From contig JAHDCH010000030.1 of the NCBI GenBank assembly GCA_020629995.1, positions 1-5,771 on the forward strand: a DNA stretch of 5,771 bases, in the 5' to 3' direction. The notes beneath the pieces are model-generated. The model searched no databases, was not told the origin of the DNA, and saw only the letters and a program-made list of their open reading frames with translations. The stretch is from Pseudaestuariivita sp. (GTDB lineage Bacteria; Pseudomonadota; Alphaproteobacteria; Rhodobacterales; Rhodobacteraceae). Made by a program: the position numbers and the translations under genes. Of this stretch, positions 1 to 5,771 are shown piece after piece. Every line of letters begins with the position of its first letter. Within the stretch, counting starts at the first letter, position 1.

Positions 1-503
1 TGCTCGATATGGTCGTTGACCAGACCGACACAGCCGTTCGACACGGCGCGCCCGATGGTCCAGGGCTGCGGCGTGCCGTGGATCCGCAGGAACGTGTCTC
101 CGCGCCCCGGCTGGAACAGGTAGAGCGCGCGCGCGCCCAGCGGGTTTTCCGGGCCTCCGGGCATGCCGTCTTCGTATTGCTTGTACTTTTCCGGCTCGCG
201 CTCGATCATGTCGGGGGTGGGCGTCCAGCTGGGCCATTCCTTTTTGGCCCCGATGGTGAATTCGCCGGGCTCGTACAGATCGCCGCGGCCCACGCGCACG
301 GAATAGCGCAGCGCGCGGCCGTTGCCGAGCGTCCAGTAGAGGCCGAACTGGCCGGGGTCCACGTGGATTTCTCCGGCGGCAAAGCCGTCCTTGATCGAAA
401 CGATACGGGGCATGTGCGCCTGGGGCACGGTATAGGCCTGTGCGGCCGCGGGCAGCGCGGCAGCGGCAGCAGCTGTGCCGAGAAAGCAGCGTCGGGTCAG
501 CAT
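1..503 (-). CDS. L,D-transpeptidase-like YkuD-domain protein, Tat-exported (C-terminus outside window)
   Basis: The first 167 codons are present and the reading frame is open to the window edge. The N-terminus MLTRRCFLG fits a twin-arginine motif (T-R-R-x-F-L). It is followed by a short alanine-rich hydrophobic stretch and a likely AQA cleavage site near residue 23, so the protein should be exported folded to the periplasm. From about residue 33 the sequence reads as a YkuD domain. It ends in the catalytic region: His142 in IHGTP, then IGRAVSNGC with candidate nucleophile Cys158, 16 residues later. In this family the cysteine attacks the tetrapeptide stem of peptidoglycan to form 3-3 cross-links or attach proteins. 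The residue two after the cysteine is Gly160, where the family usually has Arg or Asn, so the exact reaction is uncertain. The ATG at 503 is chosen because GAGGA (515-511) lies 7 bases upstream and the signal peptide starts there. The gap to the upstream permease gene is 125 bases, so it probably has its own promoter, though none is convincing. Confidence 0.88.
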   Translation of the reverse strand, partial: MLTRRCFLGTAAAAAALPAAAQAYTVPQAHMPRIVSIKDGFAAGEIHVDPGQFGLYWTLGNGRALRYSVRVGRGDLYEPGEFTIGAKKEWPSWTPTPDMIEREPEKYKQYEDGMPGGPENPLGARALYLFQPGRGDTFLRIHGTPQPWTIGRAVSNGCVGLVNDHIE

Positions 504-628
504 GGGTTGGTCCTCAAGTTGGCAGCTTCAGACATGGTCACCTTACTGAACGCAAGACCCCACTGACAAGTTCGTGAATGCCGCCCTTGACGCTGCCCTG
601 CGGCCCCAAAGCCACACTTTTGCTGGGG

Positions 629-1936
629 TCAGCCGCCGCGCAGGGCCTCGGCTATGGGTCTGCGCAGGGCGGCCAGCGCGGGCAACAGCGCCAGCGCTCC
701 GCCCAGGGTGACAAAGCCCGCGGCAAGGTGCAGCTCGGGCCAGCCGATGCGTGCGTTCAGCGCCAGCTCGGTCCGGGATGACAGAACAGCTGACAGCAGC
801 TGCGCCGCGCCCTGACCGATGACCAGGCCCGTCAGCGTCCCCGCCACAAGCAGCACCATCGCATAGGCCCAGACCACCGCCACCACAAAGCGGCCCGGCG
901 CGCCAAGCGCGCGCAGCACGGCGACCTGACGCGCGAACAGGCGGCTGAGGATGAACAGGCTCAGCATCACCGCCGCCGCGACCAGCGCCTGACAGACCAG
1001 CGTCAGCACCGACATCGCCTGCCGCACATCGCCCATCAGGCGGTGCAGATTGCCCAGCACCGCGCCGGGAAAGAAGGCCATGGTTTCGCGGTCGCGGGTG
1101 AATTCCTGCCTCAACAGATAGGCCGAGGCCAGCGACCGGGGGATCACCACGATCGCGGGCGTTCCGGGAAAGAATTCGGCATCAAACGGTGGGCCCAGCT
1201 GGCCCGGTTCGGCATGACCATCGGCCAGCCCGTGCGTCAGCCAGACCGATTCCGCGGGCACCAGGATCGCGCGGTCCCAGGGCGACCCGGTGGGTGCCAT
1301 GCGGCCCACCACGGCGATCCGGTCGCCGTGCAGCCCCTCTTGCGCGGCATCGCCCAGCCCGTGCGCGGGGACAAAGCTGTCGCCGATCTTCAGGTCGATG
1401 GCGGCTCCGACGATGGCCTCGAACGGGTCCTGCCACATCCGGCCTTCGATCTGGCCCTCGGCGAGGTGTCGCACAAAGCCTTCCGTTGTGCCGATCACCG
1501 GCGCGCCCATGTGGCTGTCGCCATAGGCCAGCGGCGCGGCCAGCGCGACCTGCGGGTGGTTCGCGACTTCGTTGAACAAGGTTCCGTTCAGCAGGGGCGC
1601 GTCGGTGATCTCGAGATACACTGTCGCCAGCATCATAGTCACGTCTGAACCGGGCGCGGTGATCACCATGTCGAACCGGTCGGCTGCGCGGGCCGAACCG
1701 TCGCGCAAGGCGCGCTCTTGGGTGATGACGCCTGCGCCCATGCCGATCGACACGGCGATCAGGGCGATGCAGCACAGGTTGGTCCAGCGAAAGCGCCACA
1801 GCATCGCCCGCACCAGCGGCGCGGGGGCAAAGCCGCGCAGCAGCACGGCGGCCATCACCAGTGCCGGCGCGACAAGTGCGGCAAGCCACAGCCAGTCTTG
1901 CGTGGCGGCGGGCAAGCTGTCCCAGAGCTCAGGCAT
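629..1936 (-). CDS. FtsX/MacB-type ABC transporter permease
   Basis: This is the membrane subunit of an exporter-type (type VII, MacB/LolCDE-like) ABC system, partnered with the ATPase encoded just upstream. Counting from the ATG at 1936 (435 residues), hydrophobic segments lie near residues 16-33, 52-72, 310-331, 350-374 and 403-423. A large periplasmic domain spans about 75-305 between the second and third. The C-terminal part has the FtsX signature ARQVAVLRALGAPGRF after the third segment and ends RRPIAEALRGG, both typical of FtsX-like permeases. The first segment is extra to the usual four-helix plan. The opening of the periplasmic domain (DMVITAPGS, then LATVYLEI, then APLAYGDSHMGAPVIGTT) recalls permeases found in zinc-regulated operons; this is family recollection, not a search. 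The ATG start overlaps the ATPase stop by 8 bases (ATGCCTGA), suggesting translational coupling. A TTG five codons earlier (1951) is possible but less likely. The substrate is unknown. Confidence 0.9.
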   Translation of the reverse strand: MPELWDSLPAATQDWLWLAALVAPALVMAAVLLRGFAPAPLVRAMLWRFRWTNLCCIALIAVSIGMGAGVITQERALRDGSARAADRFDMVITAPGSDVTMMLATVYLEITDAPLLNGTLFNEVANHPQVALAAPLAYGDSHMGAPVIGTTEGFVRHLAEGQIEGRMWQDPFEAIVGAAIDLKIGDSFVPAHGLGDAAQEGLHGDRIAVVGRMAPTGSPWDRAILVPAESVWLTHGLADGHAEPGQLGPPFDAEFFPGTPAIVVIPRSLASAYLLRQEFTRDRETMAFFPGAVLGNLHRLMGDVRQAMSVLTLVCQALVAAAVMLSLFILSRLFARQVAVLRALGAPGRFVVAVVWAYAMVLLVAGTLTGLVIGQGAAQLLSAVLSSRTELALNARIGWPELHLAAGFVTLGGALALLPALAALRRPIAEALRGG

Positions 1937-2606
1937 CTGCGGTCTCGGCAAGGTGTCCGTCGCGCATGTGCAGCACGCGGTCCATCCGGTCCAGCAAGGC
2001 CGGATCGTGGCTGACGCAGATCAGGGTGATCCCTTGCGCGCGGGCCGTTGCGGTCAGATCATTGATCAGCGCATCCGCCGCGGCGCGGTCAAGGCTTGCT
2101 GTCGGCTCGTCGGCGAACAGAACCCCGGGCCGGGTCGCCAGGGCCCGAGCCACCGCGATGCGCTGACGCTCGCCGCCGGAAAAGCTGGCGGCGGGGCGGC
2201 GCGTGTCGGCCTCGTGCAGACCCAGCGCGCCAAGCCGCTGCGCGGCTTCGGTTCGGATGGCGGCGCGCTGCGCGCGCGGGGCGAACATGGCATGCGCCGC
2301 TGCATTCGCGGCCGCGCCCAGTTCGTCGAACAGCAAAAAGTCCTGAAAGACAAAGCCAAAGTTTTGGGCGGCCATGCGTCGACGCGCGCGCGCGCCCAGT
2401 CCGATCAGGTCCGTCCCATCCCACAGCACTTTGCCCCTTGCCTGGGGCAGCAGCCCGGCCAGCGCAAAAAGCAGCGTGGATTTGCCCGCCCCCGATGGCC
2501 CGGCCAGCCCCAGCGAGCCGCCCGCAGGCACGGACAGCGCCTTGGCCCCGGCCAGCACGCGCCCGCGCGGGCCCGGAACGCTCAGATCATCAACGCGCAC
2601 ATCCAT
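1929..2606 (-). CDS. ABC transporter ATP-binding protein, LolD/MacB type
   Basis: This is a 225-residue stand-alone nucleotide-binding subunit that powers the downstream FtsX-type permease from the cytoplasmic face. All catalytic motifs are intact: Walker A GPSGAGKST at 36-44, Q-loop Gln88 in FVFQD, signature FSGGERQR at 142-149, Walker B VLFADEP with Glu167, D-loop SLD at 171-173, and switch His200 in VSHD. The SGGE form of the signature and the Walker B context ADEPTASLD are those of the LolD/MacB/FtsE branch, which works with FtsX-fold permeases. Length is normal for that branch. The ATG at 2606 has no Shine-Dalgarno sequence. It lies 7 bases after a TATACT -10 element, so the message is probably leaderless or nearly so. 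The first gene of a two-gene operon, it sits under a Zur-like operator, pointing to expression when zinc is scarce. What is transported cannot be told from this subunit. Confidence 0.93.
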   Translation of the reverse strand: MDVRVDDLSVPGPRGRVLAGAKALSVPAGGSLGLAGPSGAGKSTLLFALAGLLPQARGKVLWDGTDLIGLGARARRRMAAQNFGFVFQDFLLFDELGAAANAAAHAMFAPRAQRAAIRTEAAQRLGALGLHEADTRRPAASFSGGERQRIAVARALATRPGVLFADEPTASLDRAAADALINDLTATARAQGITLICVSHDPALLDRMDRVLHMRDGHLAETADA

Positions 2607-2607
2607 A

Positions 2608-2622
2608 TGTGATAGTATAACA
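2608..2622. promoter_or_regulatory. Candidate Zur (zinc uptake regulator) operator
   Basis: On the minus strand this reads TGTTATACTATCACA, a 7-1-7 inverted repeat centred on 2615 in which six of seven base pairs match; only T2619/C2611 fails. It agrees with the known Zur box core TGTTATAnTATAACA, and its right arm TATCACA is, from memory, the variant found in the enterobacterial znu operator. It covers the -10 element of the ABC operon and ends one base before the ATG, so a bound zinc-loaded repressor would block RNA polymerase. The match is seen directly; binding by Zur is inferred. Confidence 0.72.
2614..2619 (-). promoter_or_regulatory. -10 element of the ABC transporter operon
   Basis: TATACT matches the sigma-70 -10 consensus at five of six positions. 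Transcription would be expected to start about seven bases on, at 2608-2606, which is the A of the ATPase start codon or two bases before it. The -35 region is poor: the best hexamers at 16-18 base spacing match only two or three positions. The element lies inside the Zur-like operator. Confidence 0.55.
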
Positions 2623-2660
2623 CCGCTTCAGGGAACATCCATGCCAGGTCGCTACCACAC

Positions 2661-2696
2661 AAGCAAAAGGGCGCCCATGCTTTTGAGCGCCCTTTC
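2661..2696 (-). terminator. Intrinsic terminator after phoX
   Basis: The hairpin begins 18 bases after the phoX stop. AAAGGGCGC (2695-2687) pairs perfectly with GCGCCCTTT (2674-2666) around a 12-base loop, with a possible extra G-U pair at the base. On the minus-strand transcript it runs into TTTTGCTT, a modest U-tract that overlaps the stem. It separates phoX from the ABC operon. The long loop and interrupted U-tract make it weaker than the pnp terminator. Confidence 0.7.
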
Positions 2697-2713
2697 CTTC
2701 CTGTCTTTGCGGG

Positions 2714-4738
2714 TCAGACGGCGATCTTGCCGCCGCCCACCTTTTGCACAACCAGCACCGAGGGGCGCGGGGGCATGCCGTCGGCAAAGTCGGGCCAGCG
2801 GGTGGCGGGGTCTTCAAAGGTCGAGGCGCGCTCGAACCCTTTGAAATCCTTGGTCCCGTCGGTGCCCGGGTGCTGCACAGCCAGGAACAGCGTCTCGCCC
2901 TCTTCTGCGAAATACGGCCCGCACAGCTCGCCGCCGACCGGGCAGCGGAAGAACAGCTTGGAATGACCGCGCAGTTCGCCTTCGGTCTCGAGCGCATAAA
3001 GCCCGTCCGATTTGCCCGTCTTGCCCCAGCCCGAGCCCTGATCGGTCGAGATCCAGAGCCGCCCGTCCGCGTCAATCGCGGCGTTGTCGGGCGAGCCGAA
3101 CCAGCCGTTTTCCGACGTCTCGGGGTTCCACTGTGCGCCCACGTCCGCCACCGCCGGATCGCCGCATTTCACCAGGATCGACCAGGTGCCGCTTGTGGCG
3201 GAATGGTTGCCGCCTTTCTCGCGGATCTCGATGATATGGCCAAAGGCGCTTTCGGGGCGGGGGTTGGCGGCGTTGACCTGATCGGGCGCGCGGCGGGTGT
3301 TGTTGGTCAGCATCAGGTAGGCCGTGCCGTTCGGGCCGGGCTGGGCATCCTCGGGGCGGTCCATCGGCGTGGCGCCCAGCGCATCTGCGGCCAGCCGCGT
3401 GTCGATGGCGATGTCGGCCTGGCTGTTGAACCCGTTTTCGGCGGTCAGCGGCCCTTCGCCATGCACCAGCGGCAGCCAGTCGACGGTGCCATCGTCATTG
3501 AACCGCGAGACATACAGCGTGCCGTCCGACAGCAGCGACGACCCGAACACGCCGTTGGCTTCGGTCACCGCCTCGCGCGACACCCATTTGTACTGGTAAT
3601 CGAACCGGTTGTCGTCGCCCGAGTAGATGACCAGCCGGCCATCCTCGGCCACCGTCGTCTCGGCGCCTTCGTGGCGGAACCGGCCCAGCGCGGTGTGCTT
3701 GATGGGCGTGGCGTCCGGGTTCATCGGATCGACTTCGACGATATAGCCAAACTTGTTGGGCTCGTTCGGTTCCTTGTCGATGTTGAACCGGTCGTAATAC
3801 TGGCCCCAGGCATACCAGCGGCCCGGCACGCCGTACCGCTTCATCGAGGCCGCCTTGGGCTGGGCGCTGATGTCGGGCTTGCCGTCCGCATCCAGTTTGT
3901 CGGTCCAGAAATAGCCGTGGAAGTTTTCCTCGGCCATCAGGTAGGTGCCCCAGGGCGTCATGCCGCCGGCGCAGTTGTTGATCGTGCCGATCACCTTGGT
4001 GCCGGTGGGATCAATCGAGGTCTTCAGCCGGTCATGGCCCGCCGCCGGCCCTGAAAAGGTCATCTCGGTGTTCAGGGGCGTGATGCGGCGGTTGCGCGGG
4101 CTGGTCAGGTCAACGGCCCACTTGCCGTTTGCGCCCTTGGCGATCTCGACCACGGTACCGCCATGCGCGGCCATCTCGATATCGACGATCTCTTTGGTCA
4201 TGCCGGTGAACCCGGCGCGGTCCTGACGGCCAAGGCCGGGGAACATCACCTCTTCGTTGGTGTATTCGTGGTTGACGCACAGCATGCCGCGGCCCGGCGC
4301 GATTTCGGCAAAACCGACGTAGTCGTTGTTGTAGCCAAACTGCTTCAGCTGCGCCTCGGGGCTTTGGTTCATCGGGTCAAAGGCGGGCGCGTCCGCGGTG
4401 ATCGGGTCCCCCCAGCGCAGCAGAACCTCGGCGGTGTAGCCCTCGGCGATGTGATGGGTTTCGTCGTTCCCCCATGGCAGTTCGGCAAAGTCATAGCGCG
4501 AAGCCGCAGCAGCCGACGCCTGATGCGGGGCGATCATCGCCGAGGTGCCGAAAAGGGCGGTCGCGGCAGATACGCCCAGCATCCCTTTCAGCATGTCGCG
4601 GCGGCCATAGCGGCGCGCGATCACGTCGCCGATCGTGTTGCCCAGATGCGGGTTGGTGGGGATGTCATCGAAAGCTTCAAAGGCTTCGGCCTTGTTGCAA
4701 TGTTCGGGGTCGTTGATGATTTGGTCGCGCGTGCTCAC
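2714..4738 (-). CDS. phoX: PhoX-type alkaline phosphatase, Tat-exported
   Basis: This enzyme releases phosphate from organic phosphoesters in the periplasm or outside the cell. PhoX enzymes use iron and calcium, unlike the zinc-dependent PhoA. The 674-residue product fits the family length. A long hydrophilic leader is followed by the Tat motif GRRDMLKG (Arg46-Arg47), a hydrophobic stretch GVSAATALFG and a likely ASA cleavage site near residue 76; this late signal is typical of PhoX. Family-type blocks follow: LCVNHEYTNEE (Cys154, His157, Glu158), NCAGGMTPWGTYLMAEEN (255-272), GRFRHEGAET (352-361), YSGDDNRFDYQYKWVS (372-387), FGSPDN (547-552) and CGPYFAEEGETLFLAVQHPG (606-625). The Cys and Glu residues in these blocks are the likely metal ligands, by family knowledge. 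The GTG start at 4738 is chosen for its AGGGAG site 8 bases upstream. An in-frame ATG at 4816 lies in the predicted -10 element and lacks a ribosome site. The gene stands alone between two terminators with a Pho-box-like repeat upstream. Confidence 0.93.
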   Translation of the reverse strand: MSTRDQIINDPEHCNKAEAFEAFDDIPTNPHLGNTIGDVIARRYGRRDMLKGMLGVSAATALFGTSAMIAPHQASAAAASRYDFAELPWGNDETHHIAEGYTAEVLLRWGDPITADAPAFDPMNQSPEAQLKQFGYNNDYVGFAEIAPGRGMLCVNHEYTNEEVMFPGLGRQDRAGFTGMTKEIVDIEMAAHGGTVVEIAKGANGKWAVDLTSPRNRRITPLNTEMTFSGPAAGHDRLKTSIDPTGTKVIGTINNCAGGMTPWGTYLMAEENFHGYFWTDKLDADGKPDISAQPKAASMKRYGVPGRWYAWGQYYDRFNIDKEPNEPNKFGYIVEVDPMNPDATPIKHTALGRFRHEGAETTVAEDGRLVIYSGDDNRFDYQYKWVSREAVTEANGVFGSSLLSDGTLYVSRFNDDGTVDWLPLVHGEGPLTAENGFNSQADIAIDTRLAADALGATPMDRPEDAQPGPNGTAYLMLTNNTRRAPDQVNAANPRPESAFGHIIEIREKGGNHSATSGTWSILVKCGDPAVADVGAQWNPETSENGWFGSPDNAAIDADGRLWISTDQGSGWGKTGKSDGLYALETEGELRGHSKLFFRCPVGGELCGPYFAEEGETLFLAVQHPGTDGTKDFKGFERASTFEDPATRWPDFADGMPPRPSVLVVQKVGGGKIAV

Positions 4739-4746
4739 AGCTGGAA

Positions 4747-4752
4747 CTCCCT
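4747..4752 (-). promoter_or_regulatory. Ribosome binding site that fixes the phoX GTG start
   Basis: AGGGAG on the minus strand lies 8 bases before the GTG at 4738, an ideal spacing. It supports GTG over the upstream in-frame ATG at 4816, which would add 26 low-complexity residues before the already long Tat leader. Confidence 0.75.
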
Positions 4753-4815
4753 GGCTTGATCCGGGCGCCGATCCGTTCCGCGCCCCTGCAGACGCGGGCG
4801 TATGTGCAAGGCGCA

Positions 4816-4821
4816 ATTAAC
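4816..4821 (-). promoter_or_regulatory. Possible -10 element of the phoX promoter
   Basis: GTTAAT matches the -10 consensus at four of six positions in the only AT-rich patch between the Pho-like repeat and the gene. It lies 6 bases after the last repeat unit. No good -35 is present, as expected if PhoB replaces that contact. Transcription would start near 4809, giving a leader of about 70 bases. Confidence 0.35.
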
Positions 4822-4827
4822 GGGCGC

Positions 4828-4856
4828 ATGAAGGTTTTGTTACGATTGGCTGACAA
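4828..4856 (-). promoter_or_regulatory. Candidate Pho box (PhoB binding site) upstream of phoX
   Basis: Three 7-base units occur at exact 11-base steps on the minus strand: TTGTCAG (4856-4850), TCGTAAC (4845-4839) and CCTTCAT (4834-4828), separated by CCAA and AAAA. Each matches the Pho unit consensus CTGT(C/A)A(T/C) at five of seven positions. The 7-4 tandem spacing is the hallmark of PhoB sites. PhoX genes are commonly PhoB-controlled, so the context fits. No single unit is perfect, so binding is inferred. Confidence 0.55.
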
Positions 4857-4882
4857 AACAGAAACCGGCCGTGACGGCGCAC

Positions 4883-4913
4883 AAAAAAGCCCCCTTGCAC
4901 AGGGCAAGGGGGC
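4883..4913 (-). terminator. Strong intrinsic terminator after pnp
   Basis: GCCCCCTTGC-type arms pair over 10 bases (4913-4904 with 4898-4889) around a 5-base loop, followed on the minus-strand transcript by six T residues (4888-4883). The hairpin starts 41 bases after the pnp stop. There is no T-run on the plus-strand side, so it acts in one direction and isolates phoX from pnp transcription. Confidence 0.93.
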
Positions 4914-4954
4914 GATGGCAGAGGCCCCGGGTCAGGCCAGGGGCGCGGGGGCGC

Positions 4955-5771
4955 TCAGTCCTCCGCTTTTTCCTCTTTCTTGATCTCTTCGCCGGTTTCC
5001 TGATCGACAACCTTCATCGACAGGCGGACCTTGCCGCGATCGTCAAAGCCAAGCAGTTTGACCTTCACGTCCTGACCTTCCTTCAGCACATCCGAGGGAT
5101 GGTTCAGGCGGCGGTTTTCGATCTGGGACACGTGCACCAGACCGTCGCGCTTGCCAAAGAAGTTCACGAAGGCGCCGAAGTCGACGATCTTGACGACCTT
5201 GCCGTCATAGATCTGGCCTTCCTCGGGCTCGGCCACGATCGAGTGGATCATCTCGTAGGCTTTCTTGATCGACTCGCCGTCGGGCGACGCGATCTTGATC
5301 ACGCCGTCGTCGTTGATGTCGACCTTGGCGCCCGAAACCTCGACGATCTCGCGGATGACCTTGCCGCCCGACCCGATCACTTCGCGGATCTTGTCGGTGG
5401 GGATGTTCATCGTCTCGATGCGCGGAGCGTGGACGCTGAACTCGCCAGCGCCGCTGAGCGCCTTGTTCATCTCGCCCAGGATGTGCATCCGGCCGTCCTT
5501 GGCTTGCGCCAGGGCTTTCTCCATGATCTCGGGCGTGATGCCCGCGACCTTGATGTCCATCTGCAGCGAGGTGATGCCGTTCTCGGTCCCTGCGACCTTG
5601 AAGTCCATGTCGCCGAGGTGATCTTCGTCACCCAGAATGTCCGACAGGATCGCATACGATCCGTCTTCTTCCAGGATCAGGCCCATGGCCACACCGGCCA
5701 CCGCCGATTTCAGCGGCACGCCCGCGTCCATCATCGACAGCGAGCCGCCGCAGACGGAGGCCATCGACGAC
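4955..5771 (-). CDS. pnp: Polyribonucleotide nucleotidyltransferase (PNPase), C-terminal part
   Basis: PNPase degrades RNA from the 3' end using phosphate, alone or in the degradosome. About the last 271 residues are here; the family is about 700 long, so the start lies beyond 5771. The fragment opens in the phosphate-binding serine loop ([20 protein letters not shown]). Counting from the methionine at 5764, the metal-binding motif [12 protein letters not shown] is at 45-56 and holds the equivalents of E. coli Asp486, Asp492 and Lys494. The KH domain has its GSGG loop at 131-134 within [15 protein letters not shown]. The S1 domain spans about 183-252 ([21 protein letters not shown] to [10 protein letters not shown]). 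A short charged lysine/glutamate tail ends the protein. All core motifs are intact. A methionine at 5764 is internal, not the start. Confidence 0.97.
   Translation of the reverse strand, partial: SSMASVCGGSLSMMDAGVPLKSAVAGVAMGLILEEDGSYAILSDILGDEDHLGDMDFKVAGTENGITSLQMDIKVAGITPEIMEKALAQAKDGRMHILGEMNKALSGAGEFSVHAPRIETMNIPTDKIREVIGSGGKVIREIVEVSGAKVDINDDGVIKIASPDGESIKKAYEMIHSIVAEPEEGQIYDGKVVKIVDFGAFVNFFGKRDGLVHVSQIENRRLNHPSDVLKEGQDVKVKLLGFDDRGKVRLSMKVVDQETGEEIKKEEKAED

Noticed and set aside
9..566. A 185-codon open frame on the plus strand
   Set aside because: It is the shadow of the YkuD-domain gene on the other strand, which has a Tat signal, a ribosome site and catalytic residues.
541..569. 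Possible promoter for the YkuD gene: TTGTCA (569-564) with a -10 position 17 bases on
   Set aside because: The -35 is good, but the hexamer at the -10 position (GTAAGG) is a poor match, so the call is not supported.
604..628. Imperfect hairpin just after the permease stop (CCCC...GGGG with inner AAAG/CTTT)
   Set aside because: The stem is interrupted by a 4-base bulge and no T-run follows on the minus strand, so it is not a convincing intrinsic terminator.
1572..2612. A 346-codon open frame on the plus strand
   Set aside because: It is antisense to the ABC permease and ATPase genes, whose motifs are intact; the translated product is low-complexity and Arg/Gln-rich.
2744..4054. A 436-codon open frame on the plus strand
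   Set aside because: It lies entirely antisense to phoX, which carries clear family motifs. Long antisense frames are common in GC-rich DNA, and its translation is arginine/glycine/alanine-rich without recognisable domains.
4758..4775. Direct repeat GATCCG flanking GGCGCC in the phoX leader
   Set aside because: It is short and easily produced by chance in GC-rich sequence; no known regulator site or stable RNA structure is evident.
4739..4815. Possible riboswitch or structured leader before phoX
   Set aside because: The predicted leader is only about 70 bases, and no recognisable aptamer or attenuator hairpin could be found by eye.

Overview
The window is GC-rich and tightly packed with genes. 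All five genes lie on the minus strand, so they are read from high to low coordinates. The organism looks like an alphaproteobacterium, probably of the Rhodobacterales/Roseobacter group. This rests on base composition, the style of the polynucleotide phosphorylase (PNPase) C-terminus, a PhoX-type phosphatase with a twin-arginine signal, and a Tat-exported YkuD protein. It is inferred by eye, without any database comparison.

Layout in transcription order. (1) The C-terminal part of pnp (5771 to 4955) contains the end of the second RNase PH core, then KH and S1 domains. A strong intrinsic terminator follows at 4913-4883. (2) A regulatory gap at 4882-4739 holds a three-unit Pho-box-like repeat, a -10 candidate and a Shine-Dalgarno site. 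It leads into phoX (4738 to 2714), a Tat-exported alkaline phosphatase, which ends at a hairpin terminator (2696-2661). (3) A short gap at 2660-2607 holds a near-perfect palindrome that matches the core of Zur (zinc uptake regulator) operators. It sits on top of a -10 element whose predicted transcript would start at or within two bases of the next ATG. This begins a two-gene operon: an ABC ATPase (2606 to 1929) and an FtsX/MacB-type permease (1936 to 629) that overlap by 8 bases. (4) After a 125-base gap comes the start of a Tat-exported L,D-transpeptidase-like (YkuD) protein, cut off by the window edge at position 1.

Two adjacent transcription units appear to answer to different nutrient shortages: phoX to phosphate via PhoB, and the ABC pair to zinc via Zur. 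No insertion sequence, CRISPR array, tRNA, rRNA or phage gene was seen. The most interesting point is the Zur-like operator and apparently leaderless start of the ABC operon. It gives a specific, testable role (zinc limitation) to an exporter-type ABC pair that would otherwise be annotated only generically.
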